NCBI RefSeq assembly: GCF_030646015.1
Contig: NZ_JAUSLT010000035.1
Coordinates: 39,762 to 103,761, forward strand
Source: Bradyrhizobium sp.
GTDB lineage: Bacteria; Pseudomonadota; Alphaproteobacteria; Rhizobiales; Xanthobacteraceae
DNA: 64,000 nt
Direction: 5' to 3'
In this document: piece after piece, positions 41,521-51,983 of the stretch
How the letters are laid out: each line of letters starts with the position of its first letter
Position numbering within the stretch: position 1 is the stretch's first letter
Translations under genes and position numbers: made by a program
The notes under the pieces: model-generated
Databases searched by the model: none
The model's input: only the letters and a program-made list of their open reading frames with translations
Told to the model about the DNA's origin: nothing

Positions 41521-43064
41521 GCGGCATGTCCGGTTCCTACAACGCAGTGAGCTGGCTGCTCGACCGCAATGTCGACGAGGGCCGTGGCAAAAAACTCGCC
41601 TTCACCGACACCGTTTCCGAACTGACCTATCGCGGTTTGCAACAGCAGAGCTGCCGCGTCGCCAACCTGCTGCGCCGGCTCGGTGTCCGGCGCGAGGAGC
41701 GCGTGGCGATGATCATGCTCGACACCGTCGATTTCCCGGCGGTGTTTCTCGGCGCGATACGCGCCGGCATCGTGCCGGTACCGCTCAATACGCTTCTAAC
41801 CTCGGATCAATATGCCTATGTGCTGGCCGATTGCCGCGCCCGGGTGCTGTTCGTTTCCGAAGCGCTGCTGCCTGTCGTCAAGGACATGGTCGGGCGGATG
41901 CCGGATCTTGAGCATGTCGTGGTCGCAGGCCAGGACGCGCACGGCCACAAGAAACTGGCCGACGAACTCGCGCTTGAAAGCGATTCATTCGCGACCGTCG
42001 CCACCCATCCCGACGAGCCGGCGTTCTGGCTGTATTCGTCGGGTTCGACCGGCATGCCCAAGGGCGTGCGCCATCTGCATTCCAATCTGGCGGCGACCGC
42101 GGAGACCTATGCAAAGCAGGTGCTCGGCATCCGCGAGGACGATGTGTGCCTGTCGGCGGCAAAGCTGTTCTTCGCCTATGGCCTCGGCAACGCCATGACC
42201 TTCCCGATGTCGGTCGGCGCCACCACCGTGCTCAATTCCGAGCGGCCGACGCCGTCCCTGATGTTCGCGCTGATGAACAAATACAACCCGTCGATCTTCT
42301 TCGGCGTGCCGACGCTGTTCTCGTCGATGCTGAACGACGAGGCGCTGAAAAACGAGCGCGGCGGCTCCCGCCTGCGGATCTGCACCTCGGCGGGCGAGGC
42401 GCTGCCGGAATCGGTCGGCAATGCCTGGAAGTCGCGGTTCAACGTCGACATTCTCGACGGCGTCGGCTCGACCGAGCTGCTGCATATTTTTCTGTCGAAC
42501 GCGCCCGGCGACATCAAATACGGCACGGCGGGCCGTCCGGTGCCGGGCTACAGGGTGCGGCTGGTGAACGACGCCGGCGACGACGTGCCCGACGGCGAGG
42601 TCGGCGAGCTCCTGGTCGATGCGCCCTCCGCCGGCGAGGGTTACTGGAACCAGCGCAGCAAGACCCGCCAGACGTTTGCGGGCCACTGGACCCGCACCGG
42701 CGACAAATACATTCGCGATGCCGACGGCCGCTACACCTTCTGCGGTCGCAGCGACGACATGTTCAAGGTCTCCGGCATCTGGGTGTCGCCGTTCGAGGTC
42801 GAGAGTGCGCTGATCACCCATCCCGCCGTGCTGGAAGCCGCCGTGGTGCCGGAAGCCGATCCGGAAGGATTGTTGAAGCCGAAGGCTTTCGTGGTGCTGC
42901 GGTCGGGTGCCAAGACTGACGGCTTGCACGAGGCGCTGAAGGAGCACGTCAAGCAGAAGATCGGCCCGTGGAAATATCCGCGCTGGATCGATGTGGTGGA
43001 GAGCCTGCCGAAGACGGCGACCGGGAAGATTCAAAGGTTCAAGTTGCGCGATGGGGCGCCGTAG
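41517..43064 (+). CDS. bclA: Benzoate-CoA ligase
   Basis: The product is about 515 residues of the adenylate-forming family. The motif FWLYSSGSTGMPKGVRHLHS lies near residue 170, with KLFFAYGLGNAMTFPMSVGA, DGVGSTELLHIFLSNAPGDI, GRSDDMFKVSGIWVSPFEVE and the C-terminal PKTATGKIQRFKLR Lys loop. FFAYGLGN and the STELLHIF pocket are characteristic of benzoate-CoA ligases. The start at 41517 has GGGGAG seven bases upstream. It activates benzoate with ATP and CoA, making the substrate of BoxB and the effector of BoxR, whose gene is divergent. Confidence 0.93.
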   Translation: MSGMSGSYNAVSWLLDRNVDEGRGKKLAFTDTVSELTYRGLQQQSCRVANLLRRLGVRREERVAMIMLDTVDFPAVFLGAIRAGIVPVPLNTLLTSDQYAYVLADCRARVLFVSEALLPVVKDMVGRMPDLEHVVVAGQDAHGHKKLADELALESDSFATVATHPDEPAFWLYSSGSTGMPKGVRHLHSNLAATAETYAKQVLGIREDDVCLSAAKLFFAYGLGNAMTFPMSVGATTVLNSERPTPSLMFALMNKYNPSIFFGVPTLFSSMLNDEALKNERGGSRLRICTSAGEALPESVGNAWKSRFNVDILDGVGSTELLHIFLSNAPGDIKYGTAGRPVPGYRVRLVNDAGDDVPDGEVGELLVDAPSAGEGYWNQRSKTRQTFAGHWTRTGDKYIRDADGRYTFCGRSDDMFKVSGIWVSPFEVESALITHPAVLEAAVVPEADPEGLLKPKAFVVLRSGAKTDGLHEALKEHVKQKIGPWKYPRWIDVVESLPKTATGKIQRFKLRDGAP

Positions 43065-43081
43065 CCTCAACGCGTCGTCTT

Positions 43082-43243
43082 ACCCTCCCCTGGAGGGGGA
43101 GGGTCGGCTCGCGTTGAGCGCAGCGAAATGCGAGACGGGGTGGGGTGATCTCTAAACTCGGGCACTGGTCGATGCGAGCGACCGTCACCCCACCCCGCCG
43201 CTCCTTTCAGTCGCGTCGACCCTCCCCCTCCAGGGGAGGGTAA
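43082..43243. repeat. Dispersed palindromic repeat, family C
   Basis: taccctcccctggaggggga and its complement ccctccccctccaggggagg bound an element with an inner ggggtgggg/ccccacccc pair. A relative starts near 63847. It lies between benzoate-CoA ligase and the hydrolase gene. Confidence 0.8.
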
Positions 43244-43273
43244 CAAAACCTCTTGGCCGGGAAAGCCCACACC

Positions 43274-44092
43274 ATGACCAATCTCTCCCCCTCCGGCTTC
43301 CTCAAGATCGGCGCGGACGATCTCGAATACCGCATGATCGGCCCCGCGCCGGATCAGGCGCCGACCATCGTCATGCTGCATGAGGGCCTCGGCTGTGTCG
43401 GGCTGTGGGGCGATTTTCCGGAGAAGTTGCAGGCCGCCACCTCGGCCGGCGTGCTGGTCTATTCGCGCGCCGGCTATGGCGCCTCGACGCCGGCAGCGCT
43501 GCCGCGCCCGCTCGATTACATGCATATCGAGGCCCGCGAGGTGCTGCCAAAGCTGTTCGACGCAACAGGCTTTCGTCGCGGGCTGCTGGTCGGCCATTCC
43601 GATGGCGCCTCGATCGCGGCGATCTATGCCGGCTCGCACCAGGACCATCGTGTGCAGGGCGTCGCGATGATCGCGCCGCACTTTATCGTTGAGGATATTT
43701 CGGTGAGCTCGATCGCCGGGGTCAGAAAGGCCTACGAGACGTCTGATCTGAAATCAAAACTTTCGCGCTGGCACAAGGACGTCGACAACGCCTTCTACGG
43801 GTGGAACGACGCCTGGCTCGACCCAAAGTTTCGCTCCTGGGATATTTCGGAGTACCTCGCCTATATACGGGTGCCGGTTGCGATCCTGCAGGGGGTCGAC
43901 GATCAGTATGGGACAATCCGACAGATCGAGATTGCGCAGGAAGAGTGCTATTGTCCGGTCGATGTGACGGAGATCTCAGGGGCTGGACATTCGCCGCATC
44001 GCGAGGCGCCGGAAAAGACGCTGAATACGATCTCGGATTTTGCAAGACGCATTTTATACACGCATGAAGGCTCGCAGGGGCGCGCCGCTTAA
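43274..44092 (+). CDS. Alpha/beta hydrolase of the box cluster
   Basis: The 272-residue protein has the oxyanion-region motif VMLHEGLGCVGLWGDFPEKL and YSRAGYGAST. The nucleophile elbow is LLVGHSDGASIAAIYAG (GHSDG, Ser), Asp is in LQGVDDQYGT and His in SGAGHSPHREAP, completing the Ser-Asp-His triad. The start at 43274 begins MTNLSPSGF. Its place between bclA and boxC suggests hydrolysis of a pathway intermediate, perhaps a lactone or off-pathway CoA thioester; this is inference. Confidence 0.88.
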   Translation: MTNLSPSGFLKIGADDLEYRMIGPAPDQAPTIVMLHEGLGCVGLWGDFPEKLQAATSAGVLVYSRAGYGASTPAALPRPLDYMHIEAREVLPKLFDATGFRRGLLVGHSDGASIAAIYAGSHQDHRVQGVAMIAPHFIVEDISVSSIAGVRKAYETSDLKSKLSRWHKDVDNAFYGWNDAWLDPKFRSWDISEYLAYIRVPVAILQGVDDQYGTIRQIEIAQEECYCPVDVTEISGAGHSPHREAPEKTLNTISDFARRILYTHEGSQGRAA

Positions 44093-44116
44093 AAACATTG
44101 GTCAGGCGATGCCGCG

Positions 44117-44641
44117 ATGAGCATCCCTTCGTCATCAGGGGCCAGCCTTCCGCTGCCGCGCTGGGCCTATGTCCCAGGTGCCGCCGCGGATGCCGACGCC
44201 GACTACGACACGCTGGCGCAGGTCATGGCGCTGGTGCCTTCCCGATTCCGCGACTTCGTCCCGGCGCGCCACCCGGCGCTGCGCTACGGGCTTGTTCTCA
44301 ACGACCACGGCTTCTTCTGGGAGTCGCAGCAGGTGCTGGAAGCGGTGTGGGCGGCGGCACCGCAAGGCGGCCGCGAGCGCATCCTGCTGCGCGCCTGCAC
44401 CCAGATCGCCGGCGCCAATTTAAAACTCCGGATGATGAAGTCTCACGCCGCGAGCCGGTTGCTCGGCGAAGCGCTCGGAGAACTCAGGACGCTCAGCCTG
44501 CGCAAGGCGGTGGCCGGTGGCGACGGGTTTGCAGACAGCTTTCCGACCGCTGCGCTTGCGGTGCTGCTGCAGGCAAAACTGGCGCAGCCGCTGCTCTCCA
44601 AGGCCGATTGGGTAAAGATCGGTGCGGTCGGCCGCACATGA
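44117..44641 (+). CDS. DUF309 family protein
   Basis: The 174-residue protein has the DUF309 core LVLNDHGFFWESQQVLEAVW followed by RACTQIAGANLKLRMMKSHA. This helical family has a FWE-type motif and unknown biochemistry. It lies 24 bases after the hydrolase stop and 121 bases before boxC, so it belongs to the benzoate operon. An imperfect hairpin (aaaatgcagctttctgcgtttt, 44645-44666) follows its stop. Confidence 0.82.
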   Translation: MSIPSSSGASLPLPRWAYVPGAAADADADYDTLAQVMALVPSRFRDFVPARHPALRYGLVLNDHGFFWESQQVLEAVWAAAPQGGRERILLRACTQIAGANLKLRMMKSHAASRLLGEALGELRTLSLRKAVAGGDGFADSFPTAALAVLLQAKLAQPLLSKADWVKIGAVGRT

Positions 44642-44684
44642 AACAAAATGCAGCTTTCTGCGTTTTAGTGTAGACCTTCCGAAA

Positions 44685-44706
44685 AACATGCATTATTGTG
44701 CATGTT
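44685..44706. promoter_or_regulatory. Candidate BoxR operator upstream of boxC
   Basis: aacatgcattattgtgcatgtt has exact 8-base arms, aacatgca/tgcatgtt, around 6 bases, giving TGCA-N6-TGCA. BzdR/BoxR proteins are known to recognise TGCA repeats within palindromes. It lies 57 bases upstream of the boxC start. Confidence 0.65.
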
Positions 44707-44762
44707 GAGTTAGACAAGCAGATCCAAAACCAATCCCAAAAAACCAATCCAAGGGTGGCCTC

Positions 44763-46451
44763 ATGGCTGGCGAAGATCGCGTCCTCGCAGGCGGCGCGAA
44801 GTACATCGATTTCCAGACCGATCCGTCGCGCTACCGGCATTGGAAGCTGGATGTCGATGGCGATGTCGCGACCCTGACCATGGACGTCGACGAGAACGGC
44901 GGCCTGTTCGAGGGCTACCAGCTCAAGCTGAATTCCTACGATCTCGGCGTCGATATCGAGCTCGCCGACGCGGTGCAGCGGCTGCGCTTCGAGCATCCCG
45001 GCGTGAAGGTCGTGCTGCTGCGGTCGGGCAAGAACCGGGTGTTCTGCGCGGGCGCCAATATCCGCATGCTGGCCGGCGCCACCCACGCCCACAAGGTCAA
45101 TTTCTGCAAATTCACCAACGAGACCCGCAACGGCCTGGAGGATTCCAGCGAGAATTCCGGCCAGCGTTTTGTCACCGTGATCAACGGCACCGCGGCCGGC
45201 GGCGGCTATGAGCTGGCGCTGGCCACCGATCACATCATCCTCGCCGACGATGGCGCTGCGGCCGTGGCGCTGCCGGAGGTGCCGCTGCTGGCGGTGTTGC
45301 CGGGCACCGGCGGGCTGACGCGCGTCGTCGACAAGCGCAAGGTGCGCCGCGATCACGCCGATTATTTCTGCACCATCGAGGAAGGCATCAAGGGCAAGCG
45401 CGCGGTGCAGTGGCGGCTGGTGGACGAGATCGTGCCGAACAGCAAGCTCGACGCCAAAGTGGCCGAACGCGCCAAGGAATTCGCCGCGGCGTCAAGGCGC
45501 AACGGCAACGGCAAGGCCATTGCGCTGGCGCCTTTGACCCGCAGCTTCGACGACAGCGGCATCCGCTATGGCCTTGTCAGCGTCGACATCGACCGCGCGC
45601 AGCGCATCGCCACCATCTCGATCAAGGCGCCGGACGCTGCCGCGCCCGCCGATATTGACGGCATGATCGGGCAGGGGTCATCGTTCTGGCCGCTGCAGGT
45701 GGCGCGCGAACTCGACGACGCGATCCTGCATCTGCGCATCAACGAACTCGAGACCGCGATGCTGGTGTTCAAGTCGCATGGCGACCGCGCCAATGTGCTC
45801 AGCTGCGACGCCTTCCTCGAAGCCAACAAGGCGCACTGGCTGGTCAACGAGGTCAGGCAATACTGGAAAAGGGTGCTGAAGCGCATCGACGTCACCTCGC
45901 GCACGCTGGTGACGCTGGTCGAGCCCGGCTCCTGTTTCGTCGGCACGCTGGCCGAACTGGTGTTCGCGGCCGACCGCTCCTACATGCTGATCGGCTCGCG
46001 GCAGGGCGATAACCGCGCGGCGCCGACGATTGAACTCTCGGCGATGAATTTCGGACCCTATCCGATGAGCCACGGCCTGACCCGGCTGCAGTCGCGGTTT
46101 CAGGCCGACCCTGAAGACGTCGCGCGCGCGCAGGCCAAGATCGGCGAGGGGCTCGATGCCGAGCAGGCCGAGGCGCTCGGCCTCGTCACCTTCGCGCTCG
46201 ACGATATCGACTGGGACGACGAGATCCGGGTGTTCTTCGAGGAGCGCACCTCTTTCTCGCCCGACAGTTTGACCGGCATGGAAGCCAATCTGCGCTTCGT
46301 CGGTCCCGAGACCATGGAATCAAAGATCTTTTCGCGCCTGACGGCGTGGCAGAACTGGATCTTCCAGCGCCCCAACGCGGTTGGCGAGAACGGCGCACTG
46401 CGCCGTTACGGCACCGGCCAGAAGGCGCAGTTCGATATGACGCGGGTGTGA
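44763..46451 (+). CDS. boxC: 2,3-epoxybenzoyl-CoA dihydrolase BoxC
   Basis: The 562-residue protein is a double crotonase-fold enzyme. The first half carries LLRSGKNRVFCAGANIRMLA and NGTAAGGGYELALATDHIIL, the oxyanion-hole region of enoyl-CoA hydratases. The second half includes VEPGSCFVGTLAELVFAADR. The length and both repeats match BoxC, which opens 2,3-epoxybenzoyl-CoA to the C6 semialdehyde-CoA and formate. AAGGGTGG precedes the ATG. A likely BoxR operator lies just upstream, and boxB follows after 152 bases holding an inverted repeat. Confidence 0.95.
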   Translation: MAGEDRVLAGGAKYIDFQTDPSRYRHWKLDVDGDVATLTMDVDENGGLFEGYQLKLNSYDLGVDIELADAVQRLRFEHPGVKVVLLRSGKNRVFCAGANIRMLAGATHAHKVNFCKFTNETRNGLEDSSENSGQRFVTVINGTAAGGGYELALATDHIILADDGAAAVALPEVPLLAVLPGTGGLTRVVDKRKVRRDHADYFCTIEEGIKGKRAVQWRLVDEIVPNSKLDAKVAERAKEFAAASRRNGNGKAIALAPLTRSFDDSGIRYGLVSVDIDRAQRIATISIKAPDAAAPADIDGMIGQGSSFWPLQVARELDDAILHLRINELETAMLVFKSHGDRANVLSCDAFLEANKAHWLVNEVRQYWKRVLKRIDVTSRTLVTLVEPGSCFVGTLAELVFAADRSYMLIGSRQGDNRAAPTIELSAMNFGPYPMSHGLTRLQSRFQADPEDVARAQAKIGEGLDAEQAEALGLVTFALDDIDWDDEIRVFFEERTSFSPDSLTGMEANLRFVGPETMESKIFSRLTAWQNWIFQRPNAVGENGALRRYGTGQKAQFDMTRV

Positions 46452-46454
46452 TTC

Positions 46455-46579
46455 CGTGTCCCGGGCGCTGCGCGGCACGCTTGTGACGCGCTGCAGAACC
46501 GGGACCCACATCGCCCGCACTGAATAGGTCCCGGCTCTGCGGAGCAGCGTGAAGAACGCTGCACCGCGTCCGGGACACG
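46455..46579. repeat. Inverted repeat element between boxC and boxB
   Basis: cgtgtcccgg (46455-46464) and ccgggacacg (46570-46579) are exact inverted copies bounding a GC-rich segment that itself holds ccgggaccca and ggtcccgg. Related sequences lie near 4041, 56140 and 60436. It may set relative mRNA levels of boxC and boxB. Confidence 0.7.
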
Positions 46580-46603
46580 AAAACCGACCACCAGGAGCAC
46601 GCC

Positions 46604-48055
<1,452 letters not shown>

Positions 48056-48064
48056 GCCTCTTCA

Positions 48065-48195
48065 CCTCTCCCCGCATGCGGGGAGAGGTCGGACTGCGAA
48101 GCAGTCCGGGTGAGGGGAGTATCTGCAAATGCGGCGCTTCCGTTGACGCACCAGCCCCTCACCCCAACCCTCTCCCCGCGAAGAGCGGGGCGAGG
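48065..48195. repeat. Dispersed palindromic repeat, family A copy 6
   Basis: cctctccccgcatgcgggga starts the element, with inner hairpin ggactgcgaagcagtcc, and the distal arm is ccctctccccgcgaagagcg. It lies between the convergent boxB and SDR genes. Confidence 0.8.
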
Positions 48196-48234
48196 GAGTT
48201 TCACCGTCGCTGTCGCGGCGTCGTGGGCAAACTT

Positions 48235-49041
48235 CTAGTCCCACCCGTCGCCCTTGATTCCCGGATTGGCGTAGACGATCCCGCCATCGACCGCGATCGT
48301 CGTCCCGACCACATAATCTCCCGCGCGCGAGGCGAGAAAGATCGCGGCGCCCGCCATGTCCTCGTCGGTGCCGATCCGGCCCGACGGCACCCGCGTCGCC
48401 ACCTCGTCTGAATTGTCGCGCGCGGCCTTGTTCATGTCGGACTTGAACGGCCCCGGTGCGATCGCCGTCACCACGATATGGTCGCTGATCAGTTTGGCGG
48501 CCATCCGGCGGGTCAGGTGGATCAGCCCCGATTTGCTGGCGGCATAGGAATAGGTCTCCATCGGATTGACGAAGATGCCGTCGATCGAGGCGATGTTGAT
48601 GACCTTGCCCGGCCTTTCCGCGGTGGCGGCGGCGCGCAACGGGGCGGCCAGCGCCTTGGTCAGGAAGAACGGCGTCTTGAGGTTGAGGTTCATCACCTTG
48701 TCCCAGCCGCTCTCCGGGAATTCGTCGAATTCCGCGCCCCATGCAGCGCCGGCATTGTTGACGAGGATGTCGAGCCTGGGCTCGCGCTTCCGGATCTCGG
48801 CCGCCAGCATGTCGATGCCGGCCATGGTGGAAATATCGATCGGCAGCGCGATGCATTCGCCATCATAGGCGGCCGAAAGCTCCTTCGCGGTCGCCTCGCA
48901 GGGTCCGGCCTTGCGCGCGGTGATATAGACCCTCGCCGCACCCTGCGCGAGAAATCCGGCCGCGATCATCTTGCCGATGCCGCGCGATCCCCCGGTCACC
49001 AGCGCGACGCGGCCCTTCAGCGAAAACAGATCCTTGAACAT
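48235..49041 (-). CDS. Short-chain dehydrogenase/reductase
   Basis: The 268-residue protein has the cofactor motif VALVTGGSRGIGKMIAAGF, NNAGAAWG after strand 4, the catalytic Ser region INIASIDG and the YxxxK motif in SYAASKSGLIHL. It resembles the RhlG-type beta-ketoacyl reductases and related sugar dehydrogenases. The substrate is uncertain. It is convergent with boxB and separated by a repeat, so it is not obviously part of the benzoate pathway. Confidence 0.88.
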   Translation of the reverse strand: MFKDLFSLKGRVALVTGGSRGIGKMIAAGFLAQGAARVYITARKAGPCEATAKELSAAYDGECIALPIDISTMAGIDMLAAEIRKREPRLDILVNNAGAAWGAEFDEFPESGWDKVMNLNLKTPFFLTKALAAPLRAAATAERPGKVINIASIDGIFVNPMETYSYAASKSGLIHLTRRMAAKLISDHIVVTAIAPGPFKSDMNKAARDNSDEVATRVPSGRIGTDEDMAGAAIFLASRAGDYVVGTTIAVDGGIVYANPGIKGDGWD

Positions 49042-49109
49042 TCGCTTCTCCCTTGGTTTTGCCGAGGGTTTTGGGCGTGGGGGAAGGATGAGTCAAGAAA
49101 GCCGCGCTT

Positions 49110-49250
49110 CCCCTCTCCCCTTGTGGGAGAGGGTGGCTCGAATGCGCTTGGCGCATTCGAGACGGGTGAGGGGTCTGTCTCCGCGGATAGAGACCCCTCA
49201 TCCGGCGCGGACGATGTCCGCGCCACCTTCTCCCACAAGGGGAGAAGGGA
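49110..49250. repeat. Dispersed palindromic repeat, variant of family A
   Basis: cccctctccccttgtgggag and the complement ctcccacaaggggagaaggg bound inner hairpins cgaatgcgcttggcgcattcg and ggcgcggacgatgtccgcgcc. It lies between the SDR and polysaccharide deacetylase genes. Confidence 0.75.
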
Positions 49251-49265
49251 AGAAGAGCCGCGCAT

Positions 49266-50324
49266 TTAAGCCGCGTCGATCCGCCGAAACCCGTTGCCGA
49301 AAGCGGTCGCGGCGCCGGAGGTCAGCACGGGAAGAAACCGCCTGTCCTGGTAGTTGCCGTTGAGCGAGACCCGCTGCAGCGCGGTCAAATGATCGGCGCT
49401 CTCCGGAAAAATCATGCCCGGCCGCGTCGTCACCGCGGTCTTGAAGCCGTTCGCGCGCGCCAGCGCGAATTCGCGGGGGCCGGCCGCGATCCTGTCGCCA
49501 TAGGGATAGGCGAAATGGAGGACGGGACGCTGCAATGCGCTTTCGATCCGGGCGCGGCTGGTGGCGATCTCGTCGGCCGCCATGGCCTCGGTCTGCTTGG
49601 CGAGATTGCAATGCGTGATGGTATGCGCGCCGATCGTGACCAGCGGATCGTCGGCGAATGGTCCCAGTTCATCCCAGGACATGCAGAGCTCGCGGCAATG
49701 GGCGGCCTCGTCGACGCCATGGCGCGCGCACAGCGCGCTGATTTCGCGGGCGACGTCGTGCTCTCCCGGCAACGAACGCAGCCAGTCGTGCAGCCGGTCG
49801 AAGGCCTCCTGCTTGGCCGATGGCGTTGAGGTATCGAGGCGGGTCGCGACGTCGCCGATCCGGGCCTCGATCGAGAATGCCCTGGCAATTACCCGTTCCA
49901 GCGCCACCCACCACAGCCGCCCGGTGCCCTCGGCGAAATCGCTGACGACGTAGACCGTCAGGGGTGCGCCAAACTCCCGCATCACCGGCAGCGCGAAATC
50001 CCGGTTGTCGCGATAGCCATCGTCGAGGGTGAAGCAGGCGAAGCGCCGCGAAAAATTGCGATCGATCAGCCGCTGATGCACCTCGTCCATGGTCACGATG
50101 TCGATCCCGCGCGACCGCAGATGCGTCAGCATCAGGCGCAGGAATTCCGGCGTGACCTCGAGGTGATGATTGGGCTGGAAATCGGCGTCGCCACGCGGCC
50201 GGACATGGTGCAGCATGAAAATCGCGCCGACGCCCGCGAACAGCGGTCGCATCAGATGATGCGCGCCGGTGAAATATAGCGCTTCGAGGCCAGCGCGGAT
50301 AACATTGTTGCGGAACTGCTTCAT
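49266..50324 (-). CDS. Polysaccharide deacetylase-family protein (NodB homology)
   Basis: The 352-residue protein carries FACFTLDDGYRDNRDFALPV, the metal-binding motif 1 (DD), with IGAHTITHCNLAK (HxxxH, motif 2) and HFAYPYGDR (motif 3). These form the NodB-type deacetylase core. No signal peptide is obvious. Such enzymes remove acetyl groups from polysaccharides. It is divergent from the OmpA-family gene and alone on its strand. Confidence 0.87.
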   Translation of the reverse strand: MKQFRNNVIRAGLEALYFTGAHHLMRPLFAGVGAIFMLHHVRPRGDADFQPNHHLEVTPEFLRLMLTHLRSRGIDIVTMDEVHQRLIDRNFSRRFACFTLDDGYRDNRDFALPVMREFGAPLTVYVVSDFAEGTGRLWWVALERVIARAFSIEARIGDVATRLDTSTPSAKQEAFDRLHDWLRSLPGEHDVAREISALCARHGVDEAAHCRELCMSWDELGPFADDPLVTIGAHTITHCNLAKQTEAMAADEIATSRARIESALQRPVLHFAYPYGDRIAAGPREFALARANGFKTAVTTRPGMIFPESADHLTALQRVSLNGNYQDRRFLPVLTSGAATAFGNGFRRIDAA

Positions 50325-50504
50325 CCAGGAACTGGCCGGTTGTGACGAGATTCGGAAGCTAGCCGGTGATCGCTGAAGAAACAGTTAGAAACAGTTAGTC
50401 GGATTGCGCCGCGTAACCGGTCAATTTTCGTGTTATTTCCAGTTTGACAGTCCCGCAAGGGTTTGTTTTCTCTCTGTTCTCCAGTGCTAGCGCCCCCCTT
50501 GTTG

Positions 50505-50549
50505 CCGAAGTTCGTGTCAGGGGGTGCCGCGATAGCTCACGAACTTCGG
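50505..50549 (+). promoter_or_regulatory. Perfect 12-bp hairpin in the leader of the OmpA-family gene
   Basis: ccgaagttcgtg (50505-50516) and cacgaacttcgg (50538-50549) are exact complements with a 21-base loop, ending 24 bases before the start. No T-run follows. It could control translation or mRNA stability, or be an operator. A direct repeat gaaacagtta lies at about 50378-50397. Confidence 0.5.
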
Positions 50550-50573
50550 AATCGGGGCGCCAGGCCCCGCGGG

Positions 50574-51983
50574 ATGCCAATGCACGGACTTTTCAGGTGG
50601 AGCAGCAAATGGTGGCCGGGCACGATTCCACTGGCCGTCTTGTGGGCGATCGCGGCCTGGACCAGCACCACCCCCCTGGAAGCCGATCTGGCCGCGCGCG
50701 CAAATGCCGCGCTCAAGGATACCGTGCTCGACAAGGCGCGGATGGCGGTCGCCGGCCGCGACGTCACCTTTGCGGCGGACGCCTTCTCGGAAGACGGCCG
50801 TCGCAGCGCGGTGGCGTCGGTGGAGGCCGTGCCGGGCGTGCGGCTGGTCGACGACCAGACCCGGCTGGTCCCCGAATCCAAACCGTTCGCCTGGTCGGCT
50901 GAGCGGGATGTCGTCCGGGTCACCCTGGGCGGCAGTTCGCCCCTGCCGGCCATCAAGAACAGGTTGATGGAGGCTGCCCGCGCAGGTCTCGGCGGGGTCG
51001 AAGTGGTGGACCGGATGAATTTGGCCCGGGGCGCGCCGCCGCGTTTCGACAATGCGGCGCTGCTGCTGCTCGATCAGATCGGGAAATTGAAGGACGGCAA
51101 GGTCACCCTTTCCGATACCAAGGTCAGCCTTTCCGGCATGGCGCGCGACCTCGGCGGCCGGGAAGCGATTGCGGCTGCGCTGAAAAATCTCCCCGAGGGT
51201 TTTTCGGTCGCCGCCAACGAGGTCAAGGCGCCGCCCTATGTCTTCCAGGCCTACAAGGACCCGGTCGCGGGGACGGTGACGCTGACCGGCTATGTGCCCG
51301 ACAATAACGTCCATGCGGCGATCGCGACCGCGGCCGGGCGCAAAATCCTCCGGGAAAAGGTGGTCGACAATCTCAAGGCCAGCGTCGGGGCGCCCGCGGG
51401 CTTCGCCAATGCGGTGGTGCCGGCGCTGGGCGCGCTGGCGCGGCTGTCGACCGGCACGCTCGTGGTGTCCGACCGGGAGGTGAAGCTGTCGGGTGACGCC
51501 CTCTACGAAGCGGCGGCGGTTCAGATCCGCGCCGGGCTCGGCAAGGATTTTCCGCAAGGCTGGCAGTTCAAGCCTGAAATCTCGGTCAGGCCCGCGGCGG
51601 CGCCGGTCGATGCCACCGTCTGTCAGCAGCTGCTGGCGGATTTGCTGGCGAAAGCGAAAATCCGATTCGAATCCGGGCGCGCCACCATCGATCCGGATTC
51701 GGCGGCGCTGCTCGACCGGCTGGTCGAAACCGCGATGCGCTGTTCGACCGTCAATATCGAGATCGCCGGGCATACCGACGCCGACGGCGAGGTCGCCTTC
51801 AACCAGGATCTGTCGGAAAAGCGCGCGCAGGCCGTGACCGATTATCTGGTCAAGGCAGGCCTGCCCGCCAGCAGGTTTACGCCTGTTGGCTATGGCAGCA
51901 CCCGGCCGCTGGCCGGCAATGATACCGACGAGGGCAAGGCGCAGAACCGCCGCATCGATTTCGTGGTGAGGAAAGGCGAATGA
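50574..51983 (+). CDS. OmpA-family protein with BON-like domains
   Basis: The product is about 469 residues. After an N-terminal membrane segment (WWPGTIPLAVLWAIAAW) the middle (about 50-330) repeats BON-like units such as GTVTLTGYVPDNNVHAAIAT. The C-terminus is an OmpA/MotB peptidoglycan-binding domain: IRFESGRATIDPDSAALLDR, IEIAGHTDADGEVAFNQDLS and GYGSTRPLAGND. The start is uncertain (50574 or 50580). It probably sits in the inner membrane or periplasm and binds the cell wall. The next small membrane gene overlaps by 4 bases. Confidence 0.85.
   Translation: MPMHGLFRWSSKWWPGTIPLAVLWAIAAWTSTTPLEADLAARANAALKDTVLDKARMAVAGRDVTFAADAFSEDGRRSAVASVEAVPGVRLVDDQTRLVPESKPFAWSAERDVVRVTLGGSSPLPAIKNRLMEAARAGLGGVEVVDRMNLARGAPPRFDNAALLLLDQIGKLKDGKVTLSDTKVSLSGMARDLGGREAIAAALKNLPEGFSVAANEVKAPPYVFQAYKDPVAGTVTLTGYVPDNNVHAAIATAAGRKILREKVVDNLKASVGAPAGFANAVVPALGALARLSTGTLVVSDREVKLSGDALYEAAAVQIRAGLGKDFPQGWQFKPEISVRPAAAPVDATVCQQLLADLLAKAKIRFESGRATIDPDSAALLDRLVETAMRCSTVNIEIAGHTDADGEVAFNQDLSEKRAQAVTDYLVKAGLPASRFTPVGYGSTRPLAGNDTDEGKAQNRRIDFVVRKGE

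Noticed and set aside
48235..49041. Treating the SDR as part of benzoate degradation
   Set aside because: It is on the opposite strand, convergent with boxB and separated by a repeat. No box pathway step in the window needs it.
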